From positions 62,001-126,000 of the forward strand of contig NZ_BAAADJ010000017.1 of the NCBI RefSeq assembly GCF_039522365.1: a stretch of DNA of 64,000 nt. Direction: 5' to 3'. This DNA comes from Bacillus carboniphilus (GTDB lineage: Bacteria > Bacillota > Bacilli > Bacillales > JC228). Under the pieces are notes generated by a model. The model had not been told where the DNA came from, ran no database searches, and saw only the letters and a list, made by a program, of their open reading frames with translations. The position numbers and the translations under genes were made by a program. Of the stretch, positions 45,635 to 54,247 are shown one piece after another (within the stretch, counting starts at the first letter, position 1; each line of letters starts with the position of its first letter).

Positions 45635-46579
45635 TTAGGCTTCTAATGCGTCTGTTTGATCTTCACCTAATTTTTGCTTCTGCTTGGCTGCAGCGTTTAC
45701 CTGTTCATCCGCATGGTAAGAAGAACGAACAAGTGGCCCTGCTTCACAGTGACTAAATCCTTTAGAAATTGCAATTTCTTTTAGTTCCGCAAATTCTTCA
45801 GGTCTATAATATTTTTGAACTTTAATATGCTTTTTTGTTGGTTGTAGATACTGACCAATTGTCATGATATCAACATCATGTGCACGAAGATCATCCATAG
45901 TTTCAATGATTTCTTCCTTTGTCTCACCTAGACCAATCATGATACTTGATTTAGTAGGGATTTCTGGCTGCATTTCTTTAGATCGTTTTAGAAACTCCAG
46001 AGATCTTTCATAAGTTGCACGTGCACGAACCCGTGGAGTCAAACGGCGGACTGTTTCAATGTTATGGTTAAGGATATCGGGTTTTGCATCCATCAGAGTT
46101 TTAAGGTTTTCATAAACTCCGCCCATGTCAGAAGGAAGAACTTCAATGGTCGTGAACGGGTTCTTTCTGCGAATTGCTCTTACTGTTTCAGCAAAAACTG
46201 CTGAACCGCCATCCTTTAAATCGTCTCTTGCGACAGCCGTTACCACTACATGCTTAAGATTCATTAAACGTACAGAGTCTGCTACTCTTTCTGGTTCTTG
46301 CCAATCAAGCTCAGTTGGAAGCCCTGTTTTAACCGCACAGAAGCGACAAGCTCTTGTACAAACATCTCCCAAGATCATAAAAGTGGCTGTTCTTCTGACA
46401 GCCCAACACTCATGGATATTTGGGCATCTTGCCTCTTCACATACTGTGTGGAGATTATTTTCTCTCATCAATTTTTTAAGGCCAGTGTAGTTTTCATTTG
46501 TATTTAATTTTATTTTTAACCATTCCGGTTTTCTCAAGATTTCATCTCTTTTACCGCGTTCCGAAGACAAAAAAATCAA
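45635..46579 (-). CDS. lipA: Lipoyl synthase
   Basis: A radical SAM enzyme that inserts two sulfurs into octanoyl groups on lipoyl carrier proteins. The auxiliary cluster cysteines are in [12 protein letters not shown] (47, 52, 58) and the radical SAM cluster in CTRACRFC (74, 78, 81). The C-terminal [13 protein letters not shown] includes the auxiliary-cluster Ser. The open frame of 314 residues begins with TTG at 46579 after AAAGGA; a slightly later start is possible because the first dozen residues are not conserved. Confidence 0.96.
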   Translation of the reverse strand: MIFLSSERGKRDEILRKPEWLKIKLNTNENYTGLKKLMRENNLHTVCEEARCPNIHECWAVRRTATFMILGDVCTRACRFCAVKTGLPTELDWQEPERVADSVRLMNLKHVVVTAVARDDLKDGGSAVFAETVRAIRRKNPFTTIEVLPSDMGGVYENLKTLMDAKPDILNHNIETVRRLTPRVRARATYERSLEFLKRSKEMQPEIPTKSSIMIGLGETKEEIIETMDDLRAHDVDIMTIGQYLQPTKKHIKVQKYYRPEEFAELKEIAISKGFSHCEAGPLVRSSYHADEQVNAAAKQKQKLGEDQTDALEA

Positions 46580-46740
46580 CCCCGTCCTTTTTTTGATTAT
46601 ATGTAAAATGGCTAATCTTAATAAGACTTCATTCCAACTGTCACTTTAACATAGGAAAGAGCCAAACTCAAGAAAAGAAATCTTCCTGAAACCCTATCCA
46701 GCATTTCCAATTATTAAATTAATGGAATCGAGTTATTTAC

Positions 46741-46749
46741 CATAAAATA
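46741..46749 (+). promoter_or_regulatory. Possible sigma-K -10 element for lytH
   Basis: CATAAAATA fits the sigma-K -10 pattern CATANNNTA, about 55 bases before the lytH start. The -35 AC is not clear at 16-17 bases upstream, so support comes mostly from the known sigma-K control of lytH in B. subtilis. Confidence 0.35.
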
Positions 46750-46803
46750 AAGAGGCATTGAACCTTCCGTTGTATAGAAGGATTGAATCAGGAGGAAATT
46801 ATT

Positions 46804-47787
46804 GTGAAGTTTATCCGAATCTTAATGATATGTACTCTTATCATGTCTCTATTCTCAAGCCAAACCTCTGCTAGTGAAAATGCTAATGAGGTTTATACCA
46901 AGCGAACAGAGCTTTATCTGCAAATTGAAGCAGCAACGTTAATTCCATGGTACTATATAGCAGCTGTAGACCAATATGAGAGAAATATCCGCGCAGTACG
47001 AAGAGATCTGCCTAAAGCTGAAGGGTTAACTGGTATTTATTATGAACCCGCTCAATGGGCTGGTTATTTAAATCCTAATCAGGAGGACAGTAACCCCCTT
47101 TCTATCTCTTTGTTCGGCGGTGTAGGGATAGATGGAAACAGTGATGGCAAAGCATCTAGAACAGATGATTTTGATATTCTAATGACGATGGCAAAGCATC
47201 TGCAATCATATGGTTCAGATGATGAGAACTTGAGAATTGGTTTATGGGATTATTATAAAAGAGATAAAACCGTATCGATTATCATGAACTTTGCAAAAAT
47301 GTACAGACATTTTGGGAGGCTGAACTTAAACGATCATCACTTCCCAATGCCATTGCGATTCAATCATACTTACCACAACACATGGGGTGATGCTCGTGGT
47401 TGGGGTGGCCGTAGAATCCATGAGGGGACCGATATATTTGCTGATTATGGAGTTCCTGTCTTAGCCACTTGTTATGGAGTGGTTGAAATGAAAGGTTGGA
47501 ACCGTTATGGAGGCTGGCGTGTAGGAATTAGAGACATAAACAATACTTACCATTATTATGCTCATTTAAATGGCTTTGCGAAGGATTTACATGTTGGACA
47601 AATTGTCGAACCTGGGACTGTTATTGGAGGCGTTGGAAGCACAGGATACGGGCCACCAGGGACTTCTGGGAAGTTTCCTCCACATTTACACTATGGAATG
47701 TATAAAGATAATGGGAGAACAGAGTGGTCGTTTGACCCTTACCCGCATTTAAGACATTGGGAAAGAATAACGAAAAACAAAAGATAA
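46804..47787 (+). CDS. lytH: LytH, sporulation L-Ala-D-Glu endopeptidase (M23)
   Basis: A 327-residue exported peptidase which in B. subtilis trims stem peptides in the spore cortex. A signal sequence (FIRILMICTLIMSLFSSQTSASE) precedes an N-terminal domain and a C-terminal LAS/M23 domain: RRIHEGTDIFADYGVPVLATCYGVVE holds the first zinc His and Asp, and PPHLHYGMY has the HxH pair. The start is GTG 46804, eight bases after AGGAGG. Confidence 0.94.
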   Translation: MKFIRILMICTLIMSLFSSQTSASENANEVYTKRTELYLQIEAATLIPWYYIAAVDQYERNIRAVRRDLPKAEGLTGIYYEPAQWAGYLNPNQEDSNPLSISLFGGVGIDGNSDGKASRTDDFDILMTMAKHLQSYGSDDENLRIGLWDYYKRDKTVSIIMNFAKMYRHFGRLNLNDHHFPMPLRFNHTYHNTWGDARGWGGRRIHEGTDIFADYGVPVLATCYGVVEMKGWNRYGGWRVGIRDINNTYHYYAHLNGFAKDLHVGQIVEPGTVIGGVGSTGYGPPGTSGKFPPHLHYGMYKDNGRTEWSFDPYPHLRHWERITKNKR

Positions 47788-47826
47788 GGACTGTGTGACA
47801 ATACTCCACACAGTCCTCCTATTTTT
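47787..47826 (+). terminator. Terminator of lytH
   Basis: AGGACTGTGTG and CACACAGTCCT stem, then CCTATTTTTAAG. Confidence 0.85.
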
Positions 47827-47929
47827 AAGATGATTTAGATTTTTTAGCTGCGTGCATTAAGCTTGCAGCTAATCCTCCCCAAATAACTAAAACACCAATC
47901 ACAGCCATAACAATCGCACTACCACTCAT
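47825..47929 (-). CDS. metS: MetS, tiny subunit of methionine/alanine importer
   Basis: A 34-residue one-helix membrane protein: MSGSAIVMAVIGVLVIWGGL, then a basic KKSKSS tail. The pattern fits the methionine/alanine importer small subunit family (MetS of the MetPS system), essential for the NSS-type partner in Corynebacterium. It begins at the TAATG junction with metP, ten bases after GGAGG, which gives strong translational coupling. Confidence 0.85.
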   Translation of the reverse strand: MSGSAIVMAVIGVLVIWGGLAASLMHAAKKSKSS

Positions 47930-49470
47930 TAGCTAGATACCTCCTTTTTATTCGTTGAAACAGGAATATCAAGCGTGTTCTTTTTCCAAGATTTCATATG
48001 TGTGAATAGAATAGCTACACCAATTGCTCCAACAGCTACTGACCATCCGAAGTTAAAGATAAACTCTGTTGGGTAGTTTCCATAGTAACCATTTTCAGTT
48101 CCAAATGTACCGACTAGGTTTTGCTTGAACAATCCATGCATCATGTAACCAAGCACAACCGGTGTTACGACACCTAGACAGATTCTCCACCAAGCTCCTA
48201 ATTTAATATCAGAAACCGCATCAGCATAACTTTGAAGTGGCTTAAGTTGCTTAGCAAACCAAGCAATGAAGATAACTTCAAATAGTCCAGCTAAGGCAAC
48301 ACCAAATTGGTTGATGAAGTAGTCAGCTACATCTAGGAAGTTTAGTCCACCTTGTGTAGCGAATAGAATGGAAACAACGGCTGACAAACCTCCACCGAAA
48401 GCAACGGCTTTTGTACGAGATACATTAAACTTCTCTTGTACCGCAGCAACAAACGTTTCCACAATTGAAATGAGAGATGAAAGTCCTGCTAAAACCAATG
48501 ATCCAAAGAACAGGAATCCAAATAAACCATTAAGTCCTGGAAACTCGTTGATGATTTCAGGAAATACCATAAAGGCTAACCCTACTCCACCAGCAGCAAC
48601 ATCAGCTACTTCTGCATTCGTTGCACTGGCCATAAAACCAAGCGCTGCAAATATCCCAATACCAGCTAATAGTTCAAAAGAAGAGTTACTGAAACCAGTA
48701 ATAAATGCGTTATTTGTAATATCCGATTTTTTTCCAAGATAACTGGAATACGTAATCATAATCGCAAAAGCAATAGATAAACTGAAGAAAATTTGTCCGT
48801 ATGCTGCAACCCAAACATCTGGCTCTGCAATCATACTCCAGTTTGGCTTGAAGAATGCATCTAGCCCGTCAATCGCACCTGGAAGTGTTACAGCGCGAAT
48901 AACTAGAATTAAGAATAAAACAACTAGAGTTGGAATGAAGATTTTGTTTGCAACCTCGATTCCTTTTTTAACCCCTTTGAAAAGGACACCTAATGCAATT
49001 ACCCATACAAGAATGAGTGGGAAGAACACACCTGGAACGAGTGACCCAACTTCTCCAGCTGCTCCTACTTGTAAATAATCACCAACTAAGAAACCAGTTG
49101 GATCATCTCCCCATTTTTGTCCGAATGAGAACCATGCGTATGCCATTGCCCATGCAATAATAACTGCATAGTAAGTTGAAATTACGAATGAAATGGCTAC
49201 TTGCCACCATCCCATCCACTCGGCACCTTTACTCATCCGAGCGTACGATAATGGTGCTGATCCACGGTACTTATGACCCATAGTGAATTCTAGAATTAGG
49301 AGCGGAATACCAGCAGTTAATAATGCAAATAAGTACGGTAAGAAAAATGCTCCTCCTCCATTTTCATAAGCGACGTATGGAAAACGCCAAATGTTTCCTA
49401 GTCCTACAGCTGAACCAACAGCCGCAAGAATAAATCCTGCTCTCGTTCCCCACTGGGCACGATTTTCCAT
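47929..49470 (-). CDS. metP: Sodium-dependent NSS-family transporter MetP
   Basis: A 513-residue member of the neurotransmitter:sodium symporter family with twelve helices. The first helix has the characteristic GFILAAVGSAVGLGNIWRFPYVAYENGGGAFFLPY, including sodium-site residues, and the YSSYLGKKSDI loop follows helix 6. Because a metS gene is fused to its stop codon, methionine and/or alanine are the expected substrates. A strong promoter lies upstream. Confidence 0.92.
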   Translation of the reverse strand: MENRAQWGTRAGFILAAVGSAVGLGNIWRFPYVAYENGGGAFFLPYLFALLTAGIPLLILEFTMGHKYRGSAPLSYARMSKGAEWMGWWQVAISFVISTYYAVIIAWAMAYAWFSFGQKWGDDPTGFLVGDYLQVGAAGEVGSLVPGVFFPLILVWVIALGVLFKGVKKGIEVANKIFIPTLVVLFLILVIRAVTLPGAIDGLDAFFKPNWSMIAEPDVWVAAYGQIFFSLSIAFAIMITYSSYLGKKSDITNNAFITGFSNSSFELLAGIGIFAALGFMASATNAEVADVAAGGVGLAFMVFPEIINEFPGLNGLFGFLFFGSLVLAGLSSLISIVETFVAAVQEKFNVSRTKAVAFGGGLSAVVSILFATQGGLNFLDVADYFINQFGVALAGLFEVIFIAWFAKQLKPLQSYADAVSDIKLGAWWRICLGVVTPVVLGYMMHGLFKQNLVGTFGTENGYYGNYPTEFIFNFGWSVAVGAIGVAILFTHMKSWKKNTLDIPVSTNKKEVSS

Positions 49471-49560
49471 GTAAATCCCCCCAACAAATTATTTTCAATA
49501 ACAAATGTAAACATTCTAATTGTTTGATATTTTCTGAATTTTCTAGTTGTTCTAACGACT

Positions 49561-49589
49561 AGTATAAACATCTCGTCCCAGTCTGTCAA
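49561..49589 (-). promoter_or_regulatory. Sigma-A promoter for metP-metS
   Basis: On the minus strand TTGACA (49584-49589) and TATACT (49561-49566) have a 17-base spacer. The leader of about 85 nt shows no S-box or T-box motif. Confidence 0.75.
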
Positions 49590-49674
49590 AGCCATTTTTA
49601 GTAAATTTGTCTTACGATTTCATGTAAACGTTTTCTTCCCTCCTTTCTTTCCACAATGTATATTCTGACTATAT

Positions 49675-49706
49675 AAAAAAAGAACAGGCTATCACCTGTT
49701 CTTTTC
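49675..49706 (-). terminator. Terminator of the NhaC-family transporter gene
   Basis: AGAACAGGTGATAGCCTGTT followed by CTTTTTTTA on the minus strand. Confidence 0.88.
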
Positions 49707-49710
49707 TATA

Positions 49711-51300
49711 TTATGCATTAGACTGCGAGGACTTAGGAAGGAAAAACCAAACCCCTACTAGTAAAACAGCACATGTCGCAAGTCCTAATAAGGTATTACT
49801 CGTCAATCCTAATACTAAGAATCCTACAGCGGAAATAGCTCCTGCTAGAAGTACATAAGGAAGCTGAGTTGTGACGTGATCCATATGATTACAGCCTGCT
49901 CCCGTAGAAGAAAGAATCGTCGTATCAGAGATTGGTGAACAGTGATCCCCAAGTACCGCACCTGCTAATACTGCAGCAAAAGCAGGAATGAGAATGTCGA
50001 TACTTGTAACGGCTGCAATCTCACCAGCAATCGGTAAAAGTATACCGAATGAACCCCAACTTGTTCCGGTTGCAAATGCCATTCCACCTGCAATGATAAA
50101 AATAATAACCGGAAGGAAGCCAATATTTAAATTCATCTTCTTAAATTCTTCAGCTATGAATTCACCAGTCTGAAGATCACTAATTAAACCAACAATCATC
50201 CATGCAAAAACTAAAATATAAATGGCTGGCAACATGGATTTAATCCCTTCGATCGTGACTGGTAGGATTGTGCTACCTTCTACATTTTTCTTTCCAACAT
50301 GCAAGAAGAAAAGGACAAGAGTAACGGTTAAACCAACTAATCCACCAATAATCAGAGAGAGCGTAACATCTGTATTTTCAAAAATAGTAAAGATATTTGT
50401 TGATTGAGCAGCCTGATATCCTGTCCAAAGCATAGCACCTACTGTACCAATAACTAGCCCAATAATCGGGAAAATTAAATCTCTTACTTTGCCTTTTTTA
50501 TTCTCTGGTAGTTCTTGCTTTACCTCACCAGGAATCTCTTTCTGTGGATCATAAACTTCCCCTGTCTTGATAGCGCGCTGTTCGTGAACCTTCATAGGTC
50601 CAAAGTCTGTTTGCTTCGCAACTAAAATAAAAACTAATGCTAATGCCACCCAAACATATAGGTTCATTGGAATTGTCCAGATAAATGCTGAAAATGCCGT
50701 ATACTGAGTCACTTCATTCGCAGCTAAAATTCCTCCAATTGTGGCAATAATAGAAGCACCCCAGCTAGAAATTGGAGATACCACACAAACAGGAGCTGCC
50801 GTTGAATCAATAAGGTATGCTAATTTTGCCCTTGATACTCTATGTCTGTCTGTAATAGGCCGTGAAACTTGACCTACAGCTAAACTGTTAAAGTAGTCAT
50901 CAATAAAAATAAGAACACCGAAAATAGCTGTTACAAATTGAGCCCCTTTTCTCGTTTTCACTCTTGAAAGAGCCCATTCTCCAAAGGCACGACTACCACC
51001 TGAAACCATGATAAAAGCGGTGATAATACCTAGCAAAAGTAAGAATAATAGAATGTAAACATTCCATGTATTCAATTCCCACCCTGTGTCTGTTTGGGAT
51101 ACAAAAACGGAGTAGAAAGATGTCCAAAGAATCGATAGTGATTCTGTTACGACTGAACCAATTCCATCAGTTGCATCCATTGCAAGTAAAATCGCTGCAC
51201 TGATGATCCCGATTCCTAGGGATAATAATACTCTTCGTGTAATGAGAACCATTACAATCGCCAATAGTGGCGGCAATAAAGAAAAAATGGATTGTGTCAT
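49711..51300 (-). CDS. NhaC-family transporter, predicted lysine transporter (LysW-type)
   Basis: A 529-residue membrane protein with about twelve helices from the NhaC Na+/H+ antiporter superfamily: FGVLIFIDDYFNSLAVGQVSRPITDRHRVSRAKLAYLIDSTAAPVCVVSPISSWGASI and the second half-motif TGTSWGSFGILLPIAGEI with LGDHCSPISDTTILSSTGAGCNHMDHV. A lysine riboswitch precedes it, which points to lysine as the transported substrate. L-box-controlled NhaC-type proteins have been predicted as lysine transporters (LysW) in comparative work. The ribosome site is GGAGG, eight bases before the ATG, partly within a small hairpin at 51312-51331. Confidence 0.9.
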   Translation of the reverse strand: MTQSIFSLLPPLLAIVMVLITRRVLLSLGIGIISAAILLAMDATDGIGSVVTESLSILWTSFYSVFVSQTDTGWELNTWNVYILLFLLLLGIITAFIMVSGGSRAFGEWALSRVKTRKGAQFVTAIFGVLIFIDDYFNSLAVGQVSRPITDRHRVSRAKLAYLIDSTAAPVCVVSPISSWGASIIATIGGILAANEVTQYTAFSAFIWTIPMNLYVWVALALVFILVAKQTDFGPMKVHEQRAIKTGEVYDPQKEIPGEVKQELPENKKGKVRDLIFPIIGLVIGTVGAMLWTGYQAAQSTNIFTIFENTDVTLSLIIGGLVGLTVTLVLFFLHVGKKNVEGSTILPVTIEGIKSMLPAIYILVFAWMIVGLISDLQTGEFIAEEFKKMNLNIGFLPVIIFIIAGGMAFATGTSWGSFGILLPIAGEIAAVTSIDILIPAFAAVLAGAVLGDHCSPISDTTILSSTGAGCNHMDHVTTQLPYVLLAGAISAVGFLVLGLTSNTLLGLATCAVLLVGVWFFLPKSSQSNA

Positions 51301-51311
51301 GTGAGTTTCCT

Positions 51312-51331
51312 CCTCTAAGTTTTTTTAGAGG
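51312..51331 (-). promoter_or_regulatory. Hairpin touching the ribosome site of the NhaC-family gene
   Basis: CCTCTAA and TTAGAGG pair around a six-base A/C loop on the minus strand. The 3' arm ends within the GAGGAGG Shine-Dalgarno region. It might lower translation. It follows the riboswitch terminator, so it would act only on full-length transcripts. Confidence 0.4.
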
Positions 51332-51385
51332 AACTATAGATGTATGGAAGGTTATAATGAATAGATAAAGAAAGGCAATAAAAAA

Positions 51386-51618
51386 GAGTAAAGATAGAGA
51401 GGATCCATCATTACTCATGATTTAAACATTCTCCATCACGATCTGTAGCTCCCCATTATGAGATTCCCCATAATGACAGTGCAGTCCTTATTCAAGACTA
51501 CCCCAGCAATAAAGTGGTTGACTCCAGCATTATTACTTCGGCAAAATTACCTTTTGGCTATCTTCTTCGTTGTCATCCTCCAATAGCCTACTTTTTAATT
51601 TTGCACCTCTACCCCACC
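51386..51618 (-). promoter_or_regulatory. Lysine riboswitch (L-box) with terminator
   Basis: On the minus strand from 51618 the L-box blocks appear in order: GGGGTAGAGGTGC, then GGAGGATGACAA, AAAGGTAATTTTGCCGAAG, a stem around GCTGGAGTC...TTGCTGGGG, GGACTGCACTGTC, a CATTATG/CATAATG hairpin and GGGGAGCTAC at 51445 closing P1 with GTAG. After the aptamer, GAGTAATGATGGA and TCTATCTTTACTC (51386-51416) form a terminator followed by TTTTTT. Lysine binding should thus switch off the transporter gene. Confidence 0.92.
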
Positions 51619-51731
51619 GGATATGATAAGGTGAAATATTTAATTGAACATGTCGTTTTGACACTAAAACGAGCACGTACAAACAATATCAAAAAAGTAG
51701 GCTACTATCAAGTGTAATTTTTGGAAGCTGG

Positions 51732-52490
51732 TTATGGTCCCGTTGGAAGCTCAATGGATGGACCTGCTCCCTCTCTGCCGTTGCTTGGTCCATAAAATTG
51801 AGGTACTTCACCAGGATCTGTTGTCCAGCCAATAGGAACAGACTGCTGAATCGCTGTCATTTTCGTTTGAAATGGCATGATGATTTGAATGTTTACCGTG
51901 ATATCTATATAAACTACATGTGTTGCATTGTTAATCCCATACTCTTGTGTTTCAATTCGCGGATTGGTTTGAACATTCCCAACAGCATGAAATCGAATCG
52001 GAATTTTTGGTCCTAAGTTACCAAACAATGCATTATTCGTTGCTTGACCAAGAGGCACTAAGAAAACAATACCTTCGCTAGTCCCTGATTCTTCCAATTC
52101 AATTTCTACATCTGTTAATGATTGTAGCGAACTTAAATCTCCACTCTCTGCTCTATTCAGATTTGAATCAATCAAACTCGTTACCTCAGTACCAACGCGA
52201 TTGATAATCTCCATATTAAATACCTTTGAAGAGTCCCCCTCTACTTGAACAACAACGTCACTTAACTCAATTGAATTAGCAATTTTTTTATTAACAGCTT
52301 TTGTAATAACCATGGTTCCAATTTGCTTTGTTTTTACTTCTGCATAACTCATTAAAGTTGGGGTGAGTCCCTTATCGATCAGCCAAAAACTAAAAAATGT
52401 TGTGATGATGAAAAATATAAAGGTGATGATAAAGACATGACGTAATGGCAAAGGGCCCTTTTTTGGCTTTTTGACACTAAATTTACGCAA
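51732..52490 (-). CDS. yunB: Sporulation protein YunB
   Basis: A 252-residue protein with one N-terminal transmembrane segment (VFIITFIFFIITTFFSFWLI) and an extracytoplasmic domain containing EVKTKQIGTMVITKAVNKKI and LVPLGQATNNALFGNLGPKIPIRFHAVG, characteristic of YunB. In B. subtilis it is a sigma-E-controlled sporulation gene. The start is TTG 52490, seven bases after GGGGGG; TTG 52496 is too close to that site. The ribosome site is inside a long hairpin. Confidence 0.92.
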   Translation of the reverse strand: MRKFSVKKPKKGPLPLRHVFIITFIFFIITTFFSFWLIDKGLTPTLMSYAEVKTKQIGTMVITKAVNKKIANSIELSDVVVQVEGDSSKVFNMEIINRVGTEVTSLIDSNLNRAESGDLSSLQSLTDVEIELEESGTSEGIVFLVPLGQATNNALFGNLGPKIPIRFHAVGNVQTNPRIETQEYGINNATHVVYIDITVNIQIIMPFQTKMTAIQQSVPIGWTTDPGEVPQFYGPSNGREGAGPSIELPTGP

Positions 52491-52494
52491 AGAC

Positions 52495-52538
52495 AATCCC
52501 CCCTTACAAGCTATCTATATGCTTGATAAGGGGGGATT
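52495..52538 (-). promoter_or_regulatory. 17-bp hairpin burying the yunB ribosome binding site
   Basis: AATCCCCCCTTATCAAGC and GCTTGTAAGGGGGGATT pair along 17 bases with a single bulged base and a nine-base loop. The AAGGGGGG Shine-Dalgarno element of yunB is entirely in the 3' arm. No U tract follows on the minus strand, so a plain terminator for the upstream HD-GYP gene is less likely than translational control. Confidence 0.6.
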
Positions 52539-52574
52539 AGCATTGAAAATTTTATAATCTAACAGGTACAAGGT

Positions 52575-53663
52575 TTAAGAAGCATCTCCACATGCACTAA
52601 TGATTAAATCTTTTCTCTCTTTTAGGTCTAGCGAATAAGGCTGTTGAATCGTTACTCCATTCTCTTCAATAATTCGTAGAATAGGTCTTTCACTTAAGCC
52701 ATAATGATGTCCACTTACGATTCCTTTTTTTCCATCGTTTAAGGTGACTGTAATTCCAATAGGATACACAGCAACTGATTTTCTAAAAGCATTCACAATA
52801 TCTTTGTCAAATAACTGCCCCGAACCTGAGTACAAGACTTCTAAGCCTTCATGAGGAAGCATAGCGCCACGATATATCCTGTTGGAAGTAACCGCATCGA
52901 AAACATCCGCAACAGCTATTATTTTCGCTAGCTTATGAATTTCTTTATCTTTCAGTCCTCTAGGGTATCCAGAACCATCTAAACGTTCATGATGTTGATA
53001 GGCACAATGGGCAGCCACTAACGGTACGGTATGAACGTTTCGAAGAATTTGAAAGCCGTTTTCGGAGTGCTTTTTAATTTCTTCAAATTCCTCATCCGTT
53101 AATTTACCAGGCTTCATTAGAATTTCTGTCGGAACCGTCATTTTTCCCACATCATGTAGAATGGAACCTAGTCCCAATAATTCTAACTGGCTCTCAGGAA
53201 GCTTCATTTCCATCCCAATCGCCAACGAATATAACGTGACATTGAAGGAGTGACTAAAAATATACTCATCGTATACAATCACATCTGTCATTAGGGTAAC
53301 TACATCACGATTCTCTTTTATATGAGTTAATAAATCCTTTACAACACCTTTAAAAGGTTTGGTTGCTTTCTCAACAACAATATTTGCGTGCCTTTGTTGT
53401 CTGCCTGTTAACTCTCTAAAAGTGGATTCAATGGTGCCAGTTGCTTTTCTTCTCATAGCAAATGGGATGACCTCAACTGGTTCAATTCCACTCGAGATGT
53501 CATCTTCAATGTAAACATATTTTATATGTAAATCATCTAATCGCTTGATCATTCTAGCCGTAACAGCTACACCTTTATTTAGGAGAATTTTTTCTTTTTC
53601 GTTCATTACAGGCTTTGCGAGCTTCATACCTGGTCGCAAAGATTGAACTGATAATAATCTCAT
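52575..53663 (-). CDS. HD-GYP domain phosphodiesterase
   Basis: A 362-residue cytosolic protein with an N-terminal beta-rich domain of about 100 residues and a C-terminal HD-GYP domain: SILHDVGKMTVP for the HD metal pair and HHERLDGSGYPRGLKDKEI for the GYP motif, then ADVFDAVTSNRIYRGAM. HD-GYP enzymes hydrolyse cyclic di-GMP to pGpG or GMP. Motifs are intact. It precedes yunB, with the hairpin between them. Confidence 0.93.
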   Translation of the reverse strand: MRLLSVQSLRPGMKLAKPVMNEKEKILLNKGVAVTARMIKRLDDLHIKYVYIEDDISSGIEPVEVIPFAMRRKATGTIESTFRELTGRQQRHANIVVEKATKPFKGVVKDLLTHIKENRDVVTLMTDVIVYDEYIFSHSFNVTLYSLAIGMEMKLPESQLELLGLGSILHDVGKMTVPTEILMKPGKLTDEEFEEIKKHSENGFQILRNVHTVPLVAAHCAYQHHERLDGSGYPRGLKDKEIHKLAKIIAVADVFDAVTSNRIYRGAMLPHEGLEVLYSGSGQLFDKDIVNAFRKSVAVYPIGITVTLNDGKKGIVSGHHYGLSERPILRIIEENGVTIQQPYSLDLKERKDLIISACGDAS

Positions 53664-53847
53664 ATGAAACTCCTATACTAGTAAAGTTTTCTTGTCGTAG
53701 AAATATTATCCTTTTTTATTATTATCCTTATTTTCAGTCAATCTTTCAAGGATGAAGTGAAAATAATGTGTTTTTTTGACGAAATGTACGTGAATTTATG
53801 ACTAAAAACGTACTTTTTCGTGTGATTTGTGAGCTTTGTAACTCTAA

Positions 53848-53877
53848 ACAAATAGAGGCGGCCGTAGCCACCTCAGT
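53848..53877 (-). terminator. Terminator of yunC
   Basis: GAGGTGGCTACGGCCGCCTC hairpin with one mismatch, then TATTTGTTT on the minus strand. The rest of 53664-53880 has no gene. Confidence 0.7.
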
Positions 53878-53880
53878 ATT

Positions 53881-54183
53881 TTATATCATTTTCAACATGG
53901 CATCCTTGCCCTTCATCCCTTTATAAATACCAAGCTTCTCAGCTTCACCTGTCACAGACTCAAGTGGTGCCTCCAGTAGCTCTTCCAGGGTTTTAACTCC
54001 TACAGCACGACCTGCGATAATTTTCCGGTCTGCTAATTTCTCACTTAACAGAGCAACGTCTAGTGCCCCACACATTATATATCCCTTATCAGAAGTCACA
54101 ATAGTTAAATTGGTTTTGGGTAAGGCTACCGTTACCCCTAAAAACGTATGACCCTCAATCACAATAGGTGAAAGGTTCATCAT
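53881..54183 (-). CDS. yunC: YunC, DUF1805 protein
   Basis: A 100-residue protein matching YunC: NLSPIVIEGHTFLGVTVALPKTNLTIVTSDKGYIMCGALDVALLSEKLADRKIIAGRAVGVKTLEELLEAPLESVT. The CGALD segment holds the only conserved Cys. Function unknown. The start is ATG 54183, with AAGGAG ten bases upstream. It is transcribed after yunD. Confidence 0.93.
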   Translation of the reverse strand: MMNLSPIVIEGHTFLGVTVALPKTNLTIVTSDKGYIMCGALDVALLSEKLADRKIIAGRAVGVKTLEELLEAPLESVTGEAEKLGIYKGMKGKDAMLKMI

Positions 54184-54247
54184 TTTTACATCTCTCCTTC
54201 CGTTCATTATCACTGTATGAACGGAATTATCGTCCGGTGAATCCTGA

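Noticed and set aside
49471-49560. S-box or methionine T-box before metP
   Set aside because: The leader is only about 85 nt, A/T-rich and without conserved blocks.
51514-51717. 67-codon plus-strand frame between the NhaC-family gene and yunB
   Set aside because: It lies antisense to the lysine riboswitch and its composition is explained by that RNA; no ribosome site precedes it.
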